Shown here: piece by piece, positions 19,441 through 29,165 of the stretch
Layout: every line of letters begins with the position of its first letter
Numbering within the stretch: the first letter of the stretch is position 1
The notes under the pieces: model-generated
Seen by the model: only the letters and a program-made list of their open reading frames with translations
Databases searched by the model: none
What the model was told of the DNA's origin: nothing
Assembly (NCBI GenBank): GCA_900660155.1
Contig: CABFPE010000238.1
Coordinates: 236,425-265,891, forward strand
DNA length: 29,467 bases
DNA from: Hofstenia miamia
Taxonomy: Eukaryota > Xenacoelomorpha > Acoela > Hofsteniidae
Reading direction: 5' to 3'
Made by a program: the position numbers and the translations under genes

Positions 19441-20033
19441 TTATTTACAAAGTTTTATCAACTTTTGTTCCTTATGATGCAGTTTTTCTCCAATGTTTTC
19501 TGGAACTCTGTACTTGTGACAAAATTTATGGATCTCCCCTCTTCCTATTGTTCTCTTGTGCTTGAAGAAATCTTCAAATTCATTGAAAAATGCAAGGAAA
19601 TATGATTGAAGCAGTTCTTCTCTGCTGCTGATGTCTAAAATATTTATTTATTATAGATCAATAAATTATTTCTTTATCAAGTAGCTTACACACTCTTTAA
19701 TGTTTGATGCTTCCCCAACAGCACAGGATTCTAAAAATACTTTGTAAAGATACATTGCAAAAATAATACCTTCAATTTTGAAGTGAGGCATGACATCTCG
19801 GCAAACTCCACAGTCCTCCTCGCATAAACGTCATCTTATCCACTAAAAAGTAGACTTCCTTCTTCACACTGAGGATGCCAACAAATGATTTAGATGTTTT
19901 AAATCTGGGCATTTGCTGCAGAATCTCTTGAAATTTGTTCTGTGAAAGTGCTTGACTAGTATTTTACATAAAGTACACGTCTTTAGGCACTACTAATATT
20001 GTAGCATATTCGTCATTTGTCAGCGGTTGCCTC
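19441..20033 (-). pseudogene. 3' exons of an unknown multi-exon gene
   Basis: The last exon (19441-19634) encodes SSREELLQSYFLAFFNEFED through EKLHHKEQKLIKLCK and a TAA at 19441-19443. It begins after an acceptor ATTTTAG. The preceding exon (19692-20033) starts after ATATTTTAG and ends at a donor T|GTGTAAGC. Joining them across the 57-bp intron keeps the frame (SNIKE to YISSREE). This upstream exon has an in-frame TAA after PKDVYFM and a frameshift near FMRG/DCGVCRDVMPHF, so the gene is probably inactive, or the assembly has errors. No family is recognised. The same strand and a similar intron size link it to the exons at 20302-20887. Confidence 0.45.
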
Positions 20034-20301
20034 CTAAAATATTATATAGCATACTAACATTTGCTAAAATTAAACCTCCTCCACATGCCAATAGTAAGGT
20101 TTTCAACCGTTGCAGGCCGACATGAATTTTGAATTAACAGATAGAGCATTTTTGGAAAAAATCGTCCATACAAGGCTCCTCCATAAAGTATGCCATTGTG
20201 CTCTAAAAGTAATTAGTATAATCGTAGATAAAAGAAAAATACATTGTAGAGATTCCTATTTATTGGGGAGCAACTGGGTTGCAGGTCCTGTGCCACCTTC
20301 A
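20034..20301 (-). pseudogene. Broken middle part of the unknown gene
   Basis: Two overlapping frames are informative. One gives EEPCMDDFFQKCSIC, a stop, then FKIHVGLQRLKTLLLACGGG. This faintly resembles a BRCT domain, whose fold also has an LxxLxxxxGG pattern, but the evidence is weak. The other gives KWKDWKAGAYRNEGGTGPAT, reminiscent of Myb/SANT-like DNA-binding domains. An acceptor-like TTTTAG|AG lies near 20203. I cannot give a reliable exon structure here. Confidence 0.25.
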
Positions 20302-20887
20302 TTCCTGTAGGCCCCAGCCTTCCAATCCTTCCACTTGCATTTTTGAGTACATGCAGAGCTTTTGTAGGCCACTGCCTCCGCAAAATACGAGGAATTTTCT
20401 CAGTTCAATGTGATTATGTAGACGATTCACTACATATTTTGCACTTTCTTTAATGCCAATAATATAAGTAAGGAGTGGTGCCGGTGCATCGATATTCTTA
20501 CTACTTCACGAATTTAATCTAAATTAAATAAATGTCACATACATGAGAATTGAAATCACTTATGCGGTGAATCTTGGAAAATGAAATTGCTTAATAGTTT
20601 TTGAAATCCATCATTCAAAACTGCAGAAACCTTTGGCTTTATGGATTCAGGAAGCTGACCTATATTCAAATTAAGGAGAGAATATTAGAAACATTACTGC
20701 CCGGATTTATGAATGAAATATGTGCCTCTACTGCATTAATAACCTCAAACTAAAGGGTTGCTTCGCACACCAATAGCAAAGTCTACTTTGAGCCATCTCC
20801 AAATAATCATCAAATATCGAACATTCATTTGCTCCGTTGGCGTTGACGAAAATGAAGCTTGTCTGTAATACACTTGATAACAAATGC
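20302..20887 (-). CDS. 5' exons of an unknown multi-exon gene with tiny introns
   Basis: Three exons can be joined without breaking the frame: 20751-20887 (after acceptor CTTTCAG|G, ending at donor A|GTTTGAGG), 20560-20659 (after AATATAG|GT, ending at donor AA|GTGATT) and 20302-20500 (after GAAGTAG|T). The introns are 91 and 59 bp. The exon lengths (137 and 100 bp) fit the required phases exactly. The product contains NECSIFDDYLEMAQSRLCYW, LPESIKPKVSAVLNDGFQKL and LLTYIIGIKESAKYVVNRLH. The last exon runs to a TGA at 20299-20301. No domain is recognised. The phase-consistent splicing is the main argument for a real gene; upstream exons are not identified. Confidence 0.45.
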
Positions 20888-21286
20888 CTGAAAGTATTAC
20901 ATGACCTCCATTGTAAAATGTTAGTCATGATTATAAAGTACCAACGTTAGGGTTTAACGAGTTCTCTCTGAGTTAACCTGGGACTGAAAAAACATTATTA
21001 GAAATTCCACGCAGTTAGTTCCTTTATTTTTTAATACATTGCAAACCAATAGCATGAACCATAAAAGTTTATGCTACCAATTAATAAAACTTACCATAGA
21101 ACTATTGAAGAAGAGTTAAAATGTTAAATCAATGCTTAAAAGGAAATATTGTGACGAAATATGTTGAACTTCAGCAGCGATTTGAAGTTCAACAAAAGCA
21201 ATAATACATAATTAAATAAAAATAATAGTTTTGTATAATACCATTACATAAATAAAAACAATACTTTTATACATTCCAATAATTGA
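20888..21286. other. No supported gene
   Basis: AT-rich, with no clear exon or repeat. Undetected 5' exons of the minus-strand gene may lie here or further right. Confidence 0.4.
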
Positions 21287-21637
21287 ATTGCTTATCTTAT
21301 CACTCCATATGATGTGGTGCACCATCTGCTCATTGTTGTGTAGTTTGCCTAGCAAATCTTCACAAAATTGTGCGTGGTGATCATGGTCGTCCTCGCTTAG
21401 CTCTTGTACCAAACGAGGTATGTAATGGCGTAGACCGAGCTGATTAATGAGTCAACTAAAAGAGTGTTGAGATATGCCAACCTCTAGAGAAGTGCGATTA
21501 GCTGAGGTAGACTGCGAGGTGTATTGCATACCGACTCACTCTTCCCATTTCATGAATAATGCATTAATAGTTTTACTATCTGGTGCTGGTGTGTTGCGTT
21601 CTTTCCTCCACAAACGCTGAATGGAGACAGTATGCTC
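21287..21637 (-). pseudogene. Third Tc1/mariner-type transposase relic (N-terminal part)
   Basis: The minus-strand translation reads EHTVSIQRLWRKERNTPAPD, SKTINALFMKWEE, then after a stop and an internal deletion RTSLEVGISQHSFS, a second stop, and RHYIPRLVQELSEDDHDHHA followed by FCEDLLGKL and HHIIWSDKIS. This is the order of an N-terminal helix-turn-helix, the second HTH, the LVQEL linker and the start of the catalytic domain in mariner-like transposases of arthropods. The catalytic Asp motif FSDEA is worn to WSDKI and the rest is missing. Confidence 0.6.
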
Positions 21638-21798
21638 TAGAAAAAAAATTTTTTGAATGAACTATTAATGTTTTATGTTGTTTTATGAGTTTGGTTAAAA
21701 TGCCAAGCATTACAATTTCCTAAATTTATTTAAGTATAAAGTAATTTAATTTATCATTTAATTTAAAATTGTAAATTAGAAAACAATTTCAACAAAAT
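21638..21798. other. Short AT-rich spacer
   Basis: Nothing recognised. Confidence 0.4.
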
Positions 21799-22313
21799 TT
21801 ATTTAATATTACACATATATCGTATAATGTTTATTAATTGTCCTTCCACGAAATCTGGGCCTTCTTTAATGTGCTTCTTTCTAATGAAATTAGGGTACTT
21901 TTTTATGTAGTCCACATTGCGGAATTTCATTTTCATCTCTTTCAATACTTGATTGAACTCTATTTTTTCAAAAAGATTATCTGAAACTGATGGGATAGGT
22001 AGGATCAGGATTTTGTCTGCGAATATCAATTTGCTTTGAAGACTTTTGAAGGAAACTTTCTATAGAGGTCATTGGTACCCAAATATAGAATGAAGGTTTG
22101 ATACCGTCTCTTGAATCCATAGTTCTTCATGTGGTTTAATCCTCTGCCTCCACGGAGGTCATAGTCCGCACTGATGCTGACCGTTTCATTAAGATGTTTG
22201 TTAAATGCATTCCGTGCATTTGAAGCTCCGATTATCAGGGCTGCGTTTTCAGACGTAAAATGTGTTAACTGCATTGCTGCTTTTACTAGGAATAATTTAA
22301 TATTACAATCCAT
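21799..22313 (-). pseudogene. SGNH/GDSL hydrolase-like protein, frameshifted, active-site His replaced
   Basis: Two overlapping frames (22026-22313, then 21799-22029) form one protein of about 170 residues, with a single frame change near 22025. Block I is LIIGASNAR with the putative nucleophile Ser, block III is ILYLGTNDLY, and a hydrophobic strand ILILPIPSVSDN follows. Block V, normally DxVH, reads DFVEGQLIN, with Glu in place of the catalytic His. SGNH hydrolases cleave esters, and such domains are also known inside the ORF1 of CR1-type non-LTR retrotransposons, so this may be a mobile-element fragment. The start at 22311-22313 is the first ATG. No neighbour helps to decide. Confidence 0.55.
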
Positions 22314-23346
22314 TCCATTTATAGCTACATTTCTTTTGATTTAGGCGACCATCAGAATCTAATTATAAATGTTTATTAATTAAAGGCTGACAAATAAAGG
22401 CTGCTAATTAATCCCTCAGCCTTAAGCATCGTCATCAAGTTAAAATAAAGCCGCCCGTTTCTGAATAGGTAAACATTGGCCACAAATTATATATTTTTGT
22501 TAAAATTTGCACAATTAATGAAGGAACCTATAAATAAACTAATGTAGTTACTGACTATATATTCAGAAAATGAGCAATTATATTACAATCCTACCATTAT
22601 CAAATTTATCAAATAATATATAACAAATTTTATAGAAAATATTCATAACAGCAAAGGACAAGCATTTAAGGTAAAATTAAAGAATAATTCATAGTGCCGT
22701 TGTAGAACATCCCTTTATTGAAATCTACACATTTTGTAATTTTAATAAATATTAAATGGAATTTGATTAATAGCTTTTGAATTTAATAGTATTCTGCTGA
22801 ATTTTATTAAGATTAATATTTGAATTCGTAAAATTAATTGAAAACCAATATGTATAATAAAATTAGGAAGAACATGTTGGAGTCAAACCAACTACCCATA
22901 AATGAGTCTGCCATTCAACTGTTCTCTATTTCTAATACTAAATATCATAGATTTTTAGTTATAGTGGATACCAGTTTCATAATTAGGAACATCATTCGCC
23001 AAACCAACTACTCATGAGTTAGTGTGGGATACAGAAATTTTAAATCTTACACTAGATAGTAAAACAATTTTGTCACAATATTCGCCTTTATACATAGGTA
23101 AAATAAGGTTGAAGATAAACCAAATATTCATGTTTCTGTCATAAAATAGAAATGGTAAAACTTTAAAGCTATTTTTCTCAAAGCTACCTCATATTATCAA
23201 ATGAGTTTGTGAAAATAATTGCACTTGAAAGGCTAATATGTCTAAAACTCTTGGATGTACTTCAGTGGCTGTGCAGGGAACCCCTGTTAAGGAAAATTGT
23301 GGAAAAATAGATAATATTAATGAATAAAATACAATATAAACTTTAT
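22314..23346. other. Non-coding AT-rich DNA
   Basis: No credible gene. Two similar 20-base stretches (AAACCAACTAC...) lie about 115 bp apart at about 22887 and 23000. At the right end the AATAAA-type signals on the minus strand belong to copy E of the glycoprotein-like array. Confidence 0.5.
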
Positions 23347-25622
23347 TCAACCATTAATACAATAGTTATTTACATGGACTTTAGTCCAGCAAATAAAAAT
23401 CCATATAAGGCAATGCTGCACAAAAAATTCATTGAGCACCACAAATTGTAAATTGGAAGAGGTTAAAAAATCTTTCGCAGGAGAATATAATGTGGCAGCT
23501 TTAGGAGCAGAGGGAGAAGGTGGAGCGTGGAACGAGGCTTGAGAATTTGAAACCACTTTAATAGGACCAGCTTTTAAAGACTCCAATACATTTAATGTGT
23601 CAATTTCCTTCTATAAAGGAATAACTACAATTTTAATAAAGTAGTTAATAGTGTTGTAAGGTACCCATACGACAACGATTATTCTAATATAAAAATGGTA
23701 TTGATAAATATTTCCAATAGAAGCTGGTTTAATCCATTGAGTAAATTGATAAAGTTTTTGTATATTGTATGTTTAAATTTAACATAGTAGTTCTCCGAAA
23801 TCAATGACAAAGAATCGGAACATGTTGATAGCAGGGTCTGGTATTCTAGATCATTTCAGAAGTAAGAATAATAGAATCGGATGTAATCCTCTTCTGCATG
23901 TAAAAATTACGCTGTCTTCGCATATTATTGATCATATCAATTGCAGATATCTGTGGCATAAATTCTTTCGGACTGTATGTAACCTTTGCTATAGATGTTT
24001 CATATAGATCTTTAATTTTTTCTTACTGATAAACAACATGCCTATTATCATACTGATAATAGGAGTCGTTAATGTTGATTATCAAGTTGGGGAAAGCTTC
24101 AGGCCTTATAGTTAAATTTCTATAAACAAAGTGAGAATTTACATCTTAAAAGATAATAGAATTTTATTCATTTTTAAATACAGGTAATTCGTTAGTTCGA
24201 AATTTAAATGGTACAGTAGTATAATATTTACGAGCGTAAAATTGTACATAGTAGGCATTACCCAGATTCAATATTGAACGACCACGATAGCCATCCAGAC
24301 TTAGTTTAATTTCATCTAAATACGAAATTAGATTAGATAGCATATTGAGTAGTGCTATGCAGTCAGAATAGTCTATCCTTCTGTAAATGCCATTAATAGA
24401 ATTGGCAATCTTGAAAGCCAATTGTTGATCCGTTATTGAGTTATACTCCAGTAAATCAAAATCATTTTTAAAAAATTCCTTGTTGTATATATGTTTACTG
24501 GATATGTCATTTCCTATTACTAGATTAGGTATTTCGGTTTCCAAAAAAAGTTAATCCACATATATCTATTGATCTATTTTTAGGTAGAACAGCGATTCTG
24601 TTGTGGGGATCATAAAGGAAGTCTGAGTTAGAGGTATCAAGAGCATATAGAGGATGTTTGTCTTTATGAATAGTACATCGTTCTATAGGATTTTCTCTTA
24701 TAAATATAAGTTTAGATCCATATATGATTTCATTAACTTTGTAAGTAATTGGATTACCTAAATTTTCGCAGTCCGTAGTAAATTCATCATTTATTGCTCA
24801 AATTGCATTACATTGATTAACTTCAAATGTATAATTAGTTAAATATACCTTCAAAATTTTCATTTAACAATTTAATTTTTCTTGTTTTGTAATGTTTAGC
24901 ATCGTTTAGTTTTCCTAAGCTATAACTAATTCTTCTAATATAAGTTTCATTGCAAGGAAGTTGAAAAGTATGATAATTAAGATATAATTTCTTACATTTT
25001 AGTATAGCTTCTTTGAATATTGGAAATAATTCTTTAGTTTGGTAATTTTTCATACTTTTCACGAATGCTAGATCATCACTCCAATCTGATTCATATACTT
25101 CCTGTATCATCAGATTTAATTCAATGTAAATGCCTTTATAAACATGTCTGTAATCATCCTTTGCCACATAAATGAAGTTGTTCGTCTTTCTTTTTATTTT
25201 TCTTTTTTCTTTTTTGTTGCATGAATCAGACGACTTCTTCATTATGAAGGTGTTAGTGGGAAGATTTGCGTCAAAGCCTTTAAGACCTACGCTTATCATT
25301 CCCATCCCACATTCTTTTTGAAACCACCATATCATGAGAATCATAATGGTATGATACTGTGGCATTATCCAATTCGACATATAGCCCCGTATCATGGATA
25401 GCTTTGGAAAAGTCTGGAATTAATCTGTCCTCTTCTATTGAGCCGCTTGGATGTTGTATGGAATAATTGTAAATATTTTGTATAGTATCTACTTTTGTTG
25501 GATCTCCTGGATTGTATTGTTCTTTGTGGTTAAGTATTTCACGTAGCTAGTTATTAGTATCGCTGTTTTGTATATCACTTCCGTTGTAAGACACCTGTCC
25601 AACTTTTACTCTGAATATTGAG
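23347..25622 (-). pseudogene. Copy E of an unrecognised virus-like membrane glycoprotein family (nearly full length)
   Basis: This is the only copy in which N-terminal, middle and C-terminal regions lie in order, about 750 codons. N-terminal part: VGQVSYNG, then ILNHKEQYNP, AIHDTGLYVELDN. Middle: GLKGFDANLPTNTFIMKKSS (24835-25395), DWSDDLAFVK, LPCNETYIRRI. Then TDCENLGNPIT, FLYDPHNRIAVLPKN and the 24164-24544 frame with GRSILNLGNAYYVQFY. C-terminal part: AFPNLIININDSYYQYDNRH, FMPQISAID, a membrane segment and a Pro/Ser-rich tail with TLYSPAKDF. Sequons (NET, NYT, NLT) and scattered cysteines fit a secreted ectodomain. There are at least five frameshifts and several stops (for example TNN*LRE, VYQ*EKI). 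The family is unidentified; a viral envelope origin is inferred from architecture only. Confidence 0.65.
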
Positions 25623-26690
25623 TAGTTTTCATCAATATTTGATCAAATAAGTTTTGATATATATCAAATAAATATATATTAGATATATTTTCTTTGCATC
25701 ATATGTTATAGGATTTCCTAAATTTTCGCAATCAGTAACGTAGATACTGTTTTCTGTCCCAATACTATTACATTGAACTACTTCAATGTAATAATTAAAA
25801 GTTAATATACTTTTGAATATTTCTCCAAGAAGATTAACAGTTCTTGTTCTATAATGTTTGGAATCTTCCATTGTTCCTAAGGTATAATCAATTCTTCTAA
25901 TAAAGTTACTATTGCAGGGAAGATTAAATTTTTTATAATTTAGGTATAGTGTTTTACAATTTTGAAGGGATTCTTTAAACAAAGGAAACAATTCTTGGGT
26001 ATTATATTCTCTTTGGTCTTTTACAAATGCTAAATCATCCGACCAGTCTGATTCATAAACTGTTTGTATCATTAACTTAAGATGTAGGTATATTCCTCTG
26101 TATTCGTGATTATAATCATCTTTCGATACGTATATGTAGTTATTGGTTTTCTTTCCTATTTTCATTGTTTCCTTCTTATTACACGAATCACTTGATTTTT
26201 TCATTATAAAAGTATTGGTCGGTAAATTAACATCGAATCCTTTAATCCCTACGCTTATTGTTCCCATCGAACATTCGACGTGATTCCAAAAAATCAAAAG
26301 TATCATTATAGTACGATACTGTGTTATTATCCAAATATACGTCGAGCCCAGTATCATGGATAGACTTAGCGAAGTCAGGACATTGTCTAGCCTCTTCAAT
26401 AGTTCCTGCAGGATACTTAATACCATGATTATAAATATTTAATATGGTATCAGATCTTTTTTCTATAGGATCAAATTCTTCCTTATGTAATAAAATTTCT
26501 CTAAGCCAATTATTAGTATAATCAATATTTACCTCTCTTGAGTTGTAGGAAACACGACCATGATTGATTGAGAACATTAGAGTAGTTTTCTTCAATTGTA
26601 GATGAAATAAGTGAATCTCTTAATGTCTCTTCAATAATTTTTGTGTTCTCTTCCTCTGGAGAAAATAAGTTTTTATTTTAAAAACAAATA
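25623..26690 (-). pseudogene. Copy D of the glycoprotein-like family (N-terminal half)
   Basis: It starts after a TTTTCTCCAG acceptor-like site with EEENTKIIEETLRDSL. After a one-base frameshift near 26580 it continues as NHGRVSYNSREVN, REILLHKEEFDP, SIHDTGLDVYLDNNT. A second frameshift near 26260 leads into the 25632-26426 frame: GIKGFDVNLPTNTFIMKKSS, DWSDDLAFVK, LPCNSNFIRRI, TDCENLGNPITYDAKK. It then ends in a low-complexity tail at the junction with copy E. The C-terminal half with the membrane segment is absent. About 150 codons in the middle are open and clearly homologous to copy E, with roughly two thirds identical residues by eye. Confidence 0.65.
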
Positions 26691-26764
26691 CATTTCAAAT
26701 GATAAATTAGCAAGTATATATAATAGGTATATTTACATAGCCTTTGAACCATGTAAACAAACCA
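26636..26764 (-). repeat. 129-bp direct repeat R1 between copies C and D
   Basis: It matches 27111-27239 with two differences seen in 129 bp. It spans a polyadenylation-like AAAATAAAAAC, the CTTATTTTCTCCAG site and the first codons (EENTK) of the next unit. A diverged third version lies at 28229-28330. Confidence 0.9.
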
Positions 26765-26814
26765 TATAAGGACTTGCTGCACAAAAATTATTGCATTAAT
26801 AAATAGCACCAAAT

Positions 26815-27132
26815 TCATAAATTAGAAGATCGTATTTGGAAGGATTTCGAGGCAGGATAAAGGTTAATTGAAGGAGCAGACGGATTGTCAGGGACAGCAT
26901 CATCAGGGTCTTTTGACTTCTTTCCATACCGTAGAAACCTTATTCTTTTGAATAGTTTAGAACTGAATATAGGTATGATAGCCACCTTTAAGATATAGTT
27001 CAATGTAGTATATAAAACCCAACTATCAATAAATACAATTATGTATATGTGAAGAAATCCAATAAATTTCACAATAGGTTTATCAATCCATTCTATAACA
27101 TAAAGTATTTAATTTTTGTGTTCTCTTCATCT
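26815..27132 (-). pseudogene. Copy C of the glycoprotein-like family (C-terminal part only)
   Basis: The unit begins with the conserved leader GAAGAGAACACAAAAATT and passes after a deletion, out of frame, into the C-terminal part: EWIDKPIVKFIGF, a membrane segment (HIYIIVFIDSWVLYTTLNYI), a basic stretch (FKRIRFLRYGKKSK) and a Pro/Asp-rich tail ending INLYPASKSFQIRSSNL with a proper stop. The tail is the same as in copy A (LYPPSKSLNFNSDL), so it is the true C-terminus of the family, predicted to be cytoplasmic. The whole ectodomain has been lost. Downstream lies the conserved 3' flank motif TTTTTGTGCAGCA. Confidence 0.65.
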
Positions 27133-27239
27133 GGAGAAAATAAGTTTTTATTTTAAAAACAAATACATTTCAAATGATAAATTAGCAAGTATATATAATA
27201 GGTATATTTACATAGCCTTTGAAGCATGTAAACAAACCA
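27111..27239 (-). repeat. 129-bp direct repeat R2 between copies B and C
   Basis: This is the partner of 26636-26764. Copy C lies between the two repeats, so a recent unequal exchange or duplication of a 475-bp unit is likely. Confidence 0.9.
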
Positions 27240-28212
27240 GTTTTGACCAATCGGATCTTCTTGAACAAAGATTAATTAGAGAATAACAACTTTAAACAAG
27301 TAATTTAAAGTTTGATAAGCAACCCAAATATCGATAAAAACGATTATATACAAATGAACAAAAGCTATAATATGCACAATTGGTTGATCAAGCCAGTGCA
27401 GAAAATCCATGAACTTCGAATAAATAGAGTCTTTAAATCTTTCCCAAAATGAACGTTGAATTTGATCTTCAAAAGTATTCCAAATGTTATTACTATCATT
27501 ATGACTAATCATACTTTCGGTGAGAATTGAGTCGGAGATTATGCGGCGCTGCATGTAAAAGTTTTGTTGATAGCGAAAATGATTAAGCATATCTAAAGCT
27601 GAGATTTGTGGCATAAAGTTTAGAGGGTTATAAACAATTTTAGTAAAACCGGATTCATAGAGATCTTTTATATTTTCAAGCTGGTATACACCGTGACGAT
27701 TATCATACTGGTAGTAAACGTCGTTTATGTTGATTATTAGATTTGGAAACGCACTAGGGCATAGTGTGTAATTTTCGTAGACAAAGTGGAAATTAAGATC
27801 TAAAAACATTATTTTCCCCATATCATTATCGAAAACGGGTAATTCGTTTGGCCTCTTTTCAAAAGGAACCATGGTGTAATACTTTTGGGTATAAAATTGT
27901 ACGTAGTAAGCATTACCCAAGTTTAAGATCGAACGTCCTTGATACCCATTGATTGATAATTTAATCTCGTCGAGGTATGAGTTTAAGTTCATGGATAACA
28001 TGTTGAGGAGTGATATACAATCTGTATAATCTATGCGTCAGTAAATACCATTAATCAAATTGCCAATCTTGAATGCTAACTGTTGGTCAGTGATAGCATT
28101 GTATTCAAGAAGATTGAAGTTTTTTTGAAAAACTCTTTACTCTCAATGGTGTTACTGGATATATCACTGCCTATATATAAATTCAGTGTTTCCGTCTCAA
28201 GTAGTGTAATTT
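27240..28212 (-). pseudogene. Copy B of the glycoprotein-like family (middle and C-terminal part)
   Basis: It begins with CEITLLETETLNLYIGSDIS just after the diverged flank repeat, so the first half of the protein is missing. A frameshift near 28130 and a TGA at 28038-28040 (INGIY*RIDY, Arg in copy E) precede the long open stretch 27276-28001, with GRSILNLGNAYYVQFY, FHFVYENYTL (sequon NYT), AFPNLIININDVYYQYDNRH, FMPQISALDMLN and RRIISDSILTESM. These are followed by SFWERFKDSIYSKF, an amphipathic segment, and the membrane segment AFVHLYIIVFIDIWVAY. It stops just after the membrane segment, and the cytoplasmic tail is replaced by unrelated sequence and repeat R2. This 242-codon frame is the longest uninterrupted piece of the array apart from copy D's 25632-26426 frame. 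Confidence 0.7.
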
Positions 28213-28228
28213 CACACATATTAGCAGA

Positions 28229-28345
28229 TTTTTTATTTTAAAAACAAATACATTCAATTTAAGAAATAGCATCCTTATATAGTTATCATATTTACATAGC
28301 CTTTGGACTAAGTAAATACAAACTATCTAAGGTAATTGCTGCACA
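28229..28345 (-). repeat. Diverged flank repeat R3 with the TTTTTGTGCAGCA motif, between copies A and B
   Basis: It shares TTTTTATTTTAAAAACAAAT, TATTTACATAGCCTTTG and TGCTGCACAAAAA (plus-strand spelling) with R1/R2 and their flanks, but with many substitutions and small deletions. The TGCTGCACAAAAA word also follows the stop codons of copies C (about 26776) and E (about 23411), so it is a family-specific 3' flank. Confidence 0.75.
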
Positions 28346-28385
28346 AAAATCTAAAAGCACTACTCACGAGGTAATAAATAATCGT

Positions 28386-29165
28386 TTACAAATCAGAATT
28401 GAAATTAAGTGACTTTGAAGGAGGGTAAAGTTGCAAAGGTGGAGCTTTTGATGAAGGAGGAGGCACAGCAGGAACCAGGTTTATGGATTGCGATGAAAAT
28501 TTTCTTGTTGTAGATCCATTTTTCATTTGTTTTATTCGTCTAACAAGTGTAGAACGAGATAAAGGTAAAATGATAACTTTAAATAAATAATTTAAAGTAT
28601 TTTAGGCCACCCAAATATCTATAAAGACAATGATATATACATGAATAAATGCAAGAAACCGAGTAATGGGTCGATCTGTCCATTTAATGAATTCAACTAT
28701 TTTCGAATATACCGAATGTTCTAGCTTCTCCCAAAAAGTTGTTTGTATAGAATCTTCAAAAATAGTCCAGATATTTTCACTAGAGTTTGATCTATCATAG
28801 AAGAGGTTAAAATAATCGAATCAGAGGTGATTCTGCGTTGCATATAGAAGTTTTGTTGGCGTTGTAGGTTATTGAGCATATCAAGAGCCGATATTTGGGG
28901 CATAAAGGCTTTGGGATTGTATACAACCTTGGAGAGGGCAGATTCATACAGGTCTTCTATGTTGCCTAGTTTATATACTCCATGTCTATTATCGTATTGG
29001 TAGTATGAATCGTTAATGTTTAATATTAAATTAGGAAAGGCTGCTGGTCGAATTGTGAAGTTTTCATATACAAAATGAGAATTTAGATCTAAGAATACTA
29101 TTTCGAGAGGCGATTTTGTTATGAGGATCATAAAGAAATCCATTATTCGATAATTCGGTATTGCT
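28386..29165 (-). pseudogene. Copy A of the glycoprotein-like family, internally deleted
   Basis: It begins with GFLYDPHNKIA (aligning to FLYDPHNRIA of copy E) and jumps at about 29113, with a change of frame, to EIVFLDLNSHFVYENFTIRP. About 170 residues present in copies B and E are missing. It continues with AFPNLILNINDSYYQYDNRH, FMPQISALDMLN, RRITSDSIIL and a frameshift near 28795. The membrane segment (FLAFIHVYIIVFIDIWVA) is then interrupted by TAA at 28603-28605. The tail is complete: a basic stretch, Pro/Ser-rich APPLQLYPPSKSLNFNSDL and a stop at 28386-28388. The NFT sequon is at the same place as NYT in copy B and NLT in copy E. Confidence 0.7.

Noticed and set aside
23347..29165. A firm assignment of the glycoprotein array to a named virus family
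   Set aside because: Only the architecture supports it; no family-specific motif could be recognised without a search.
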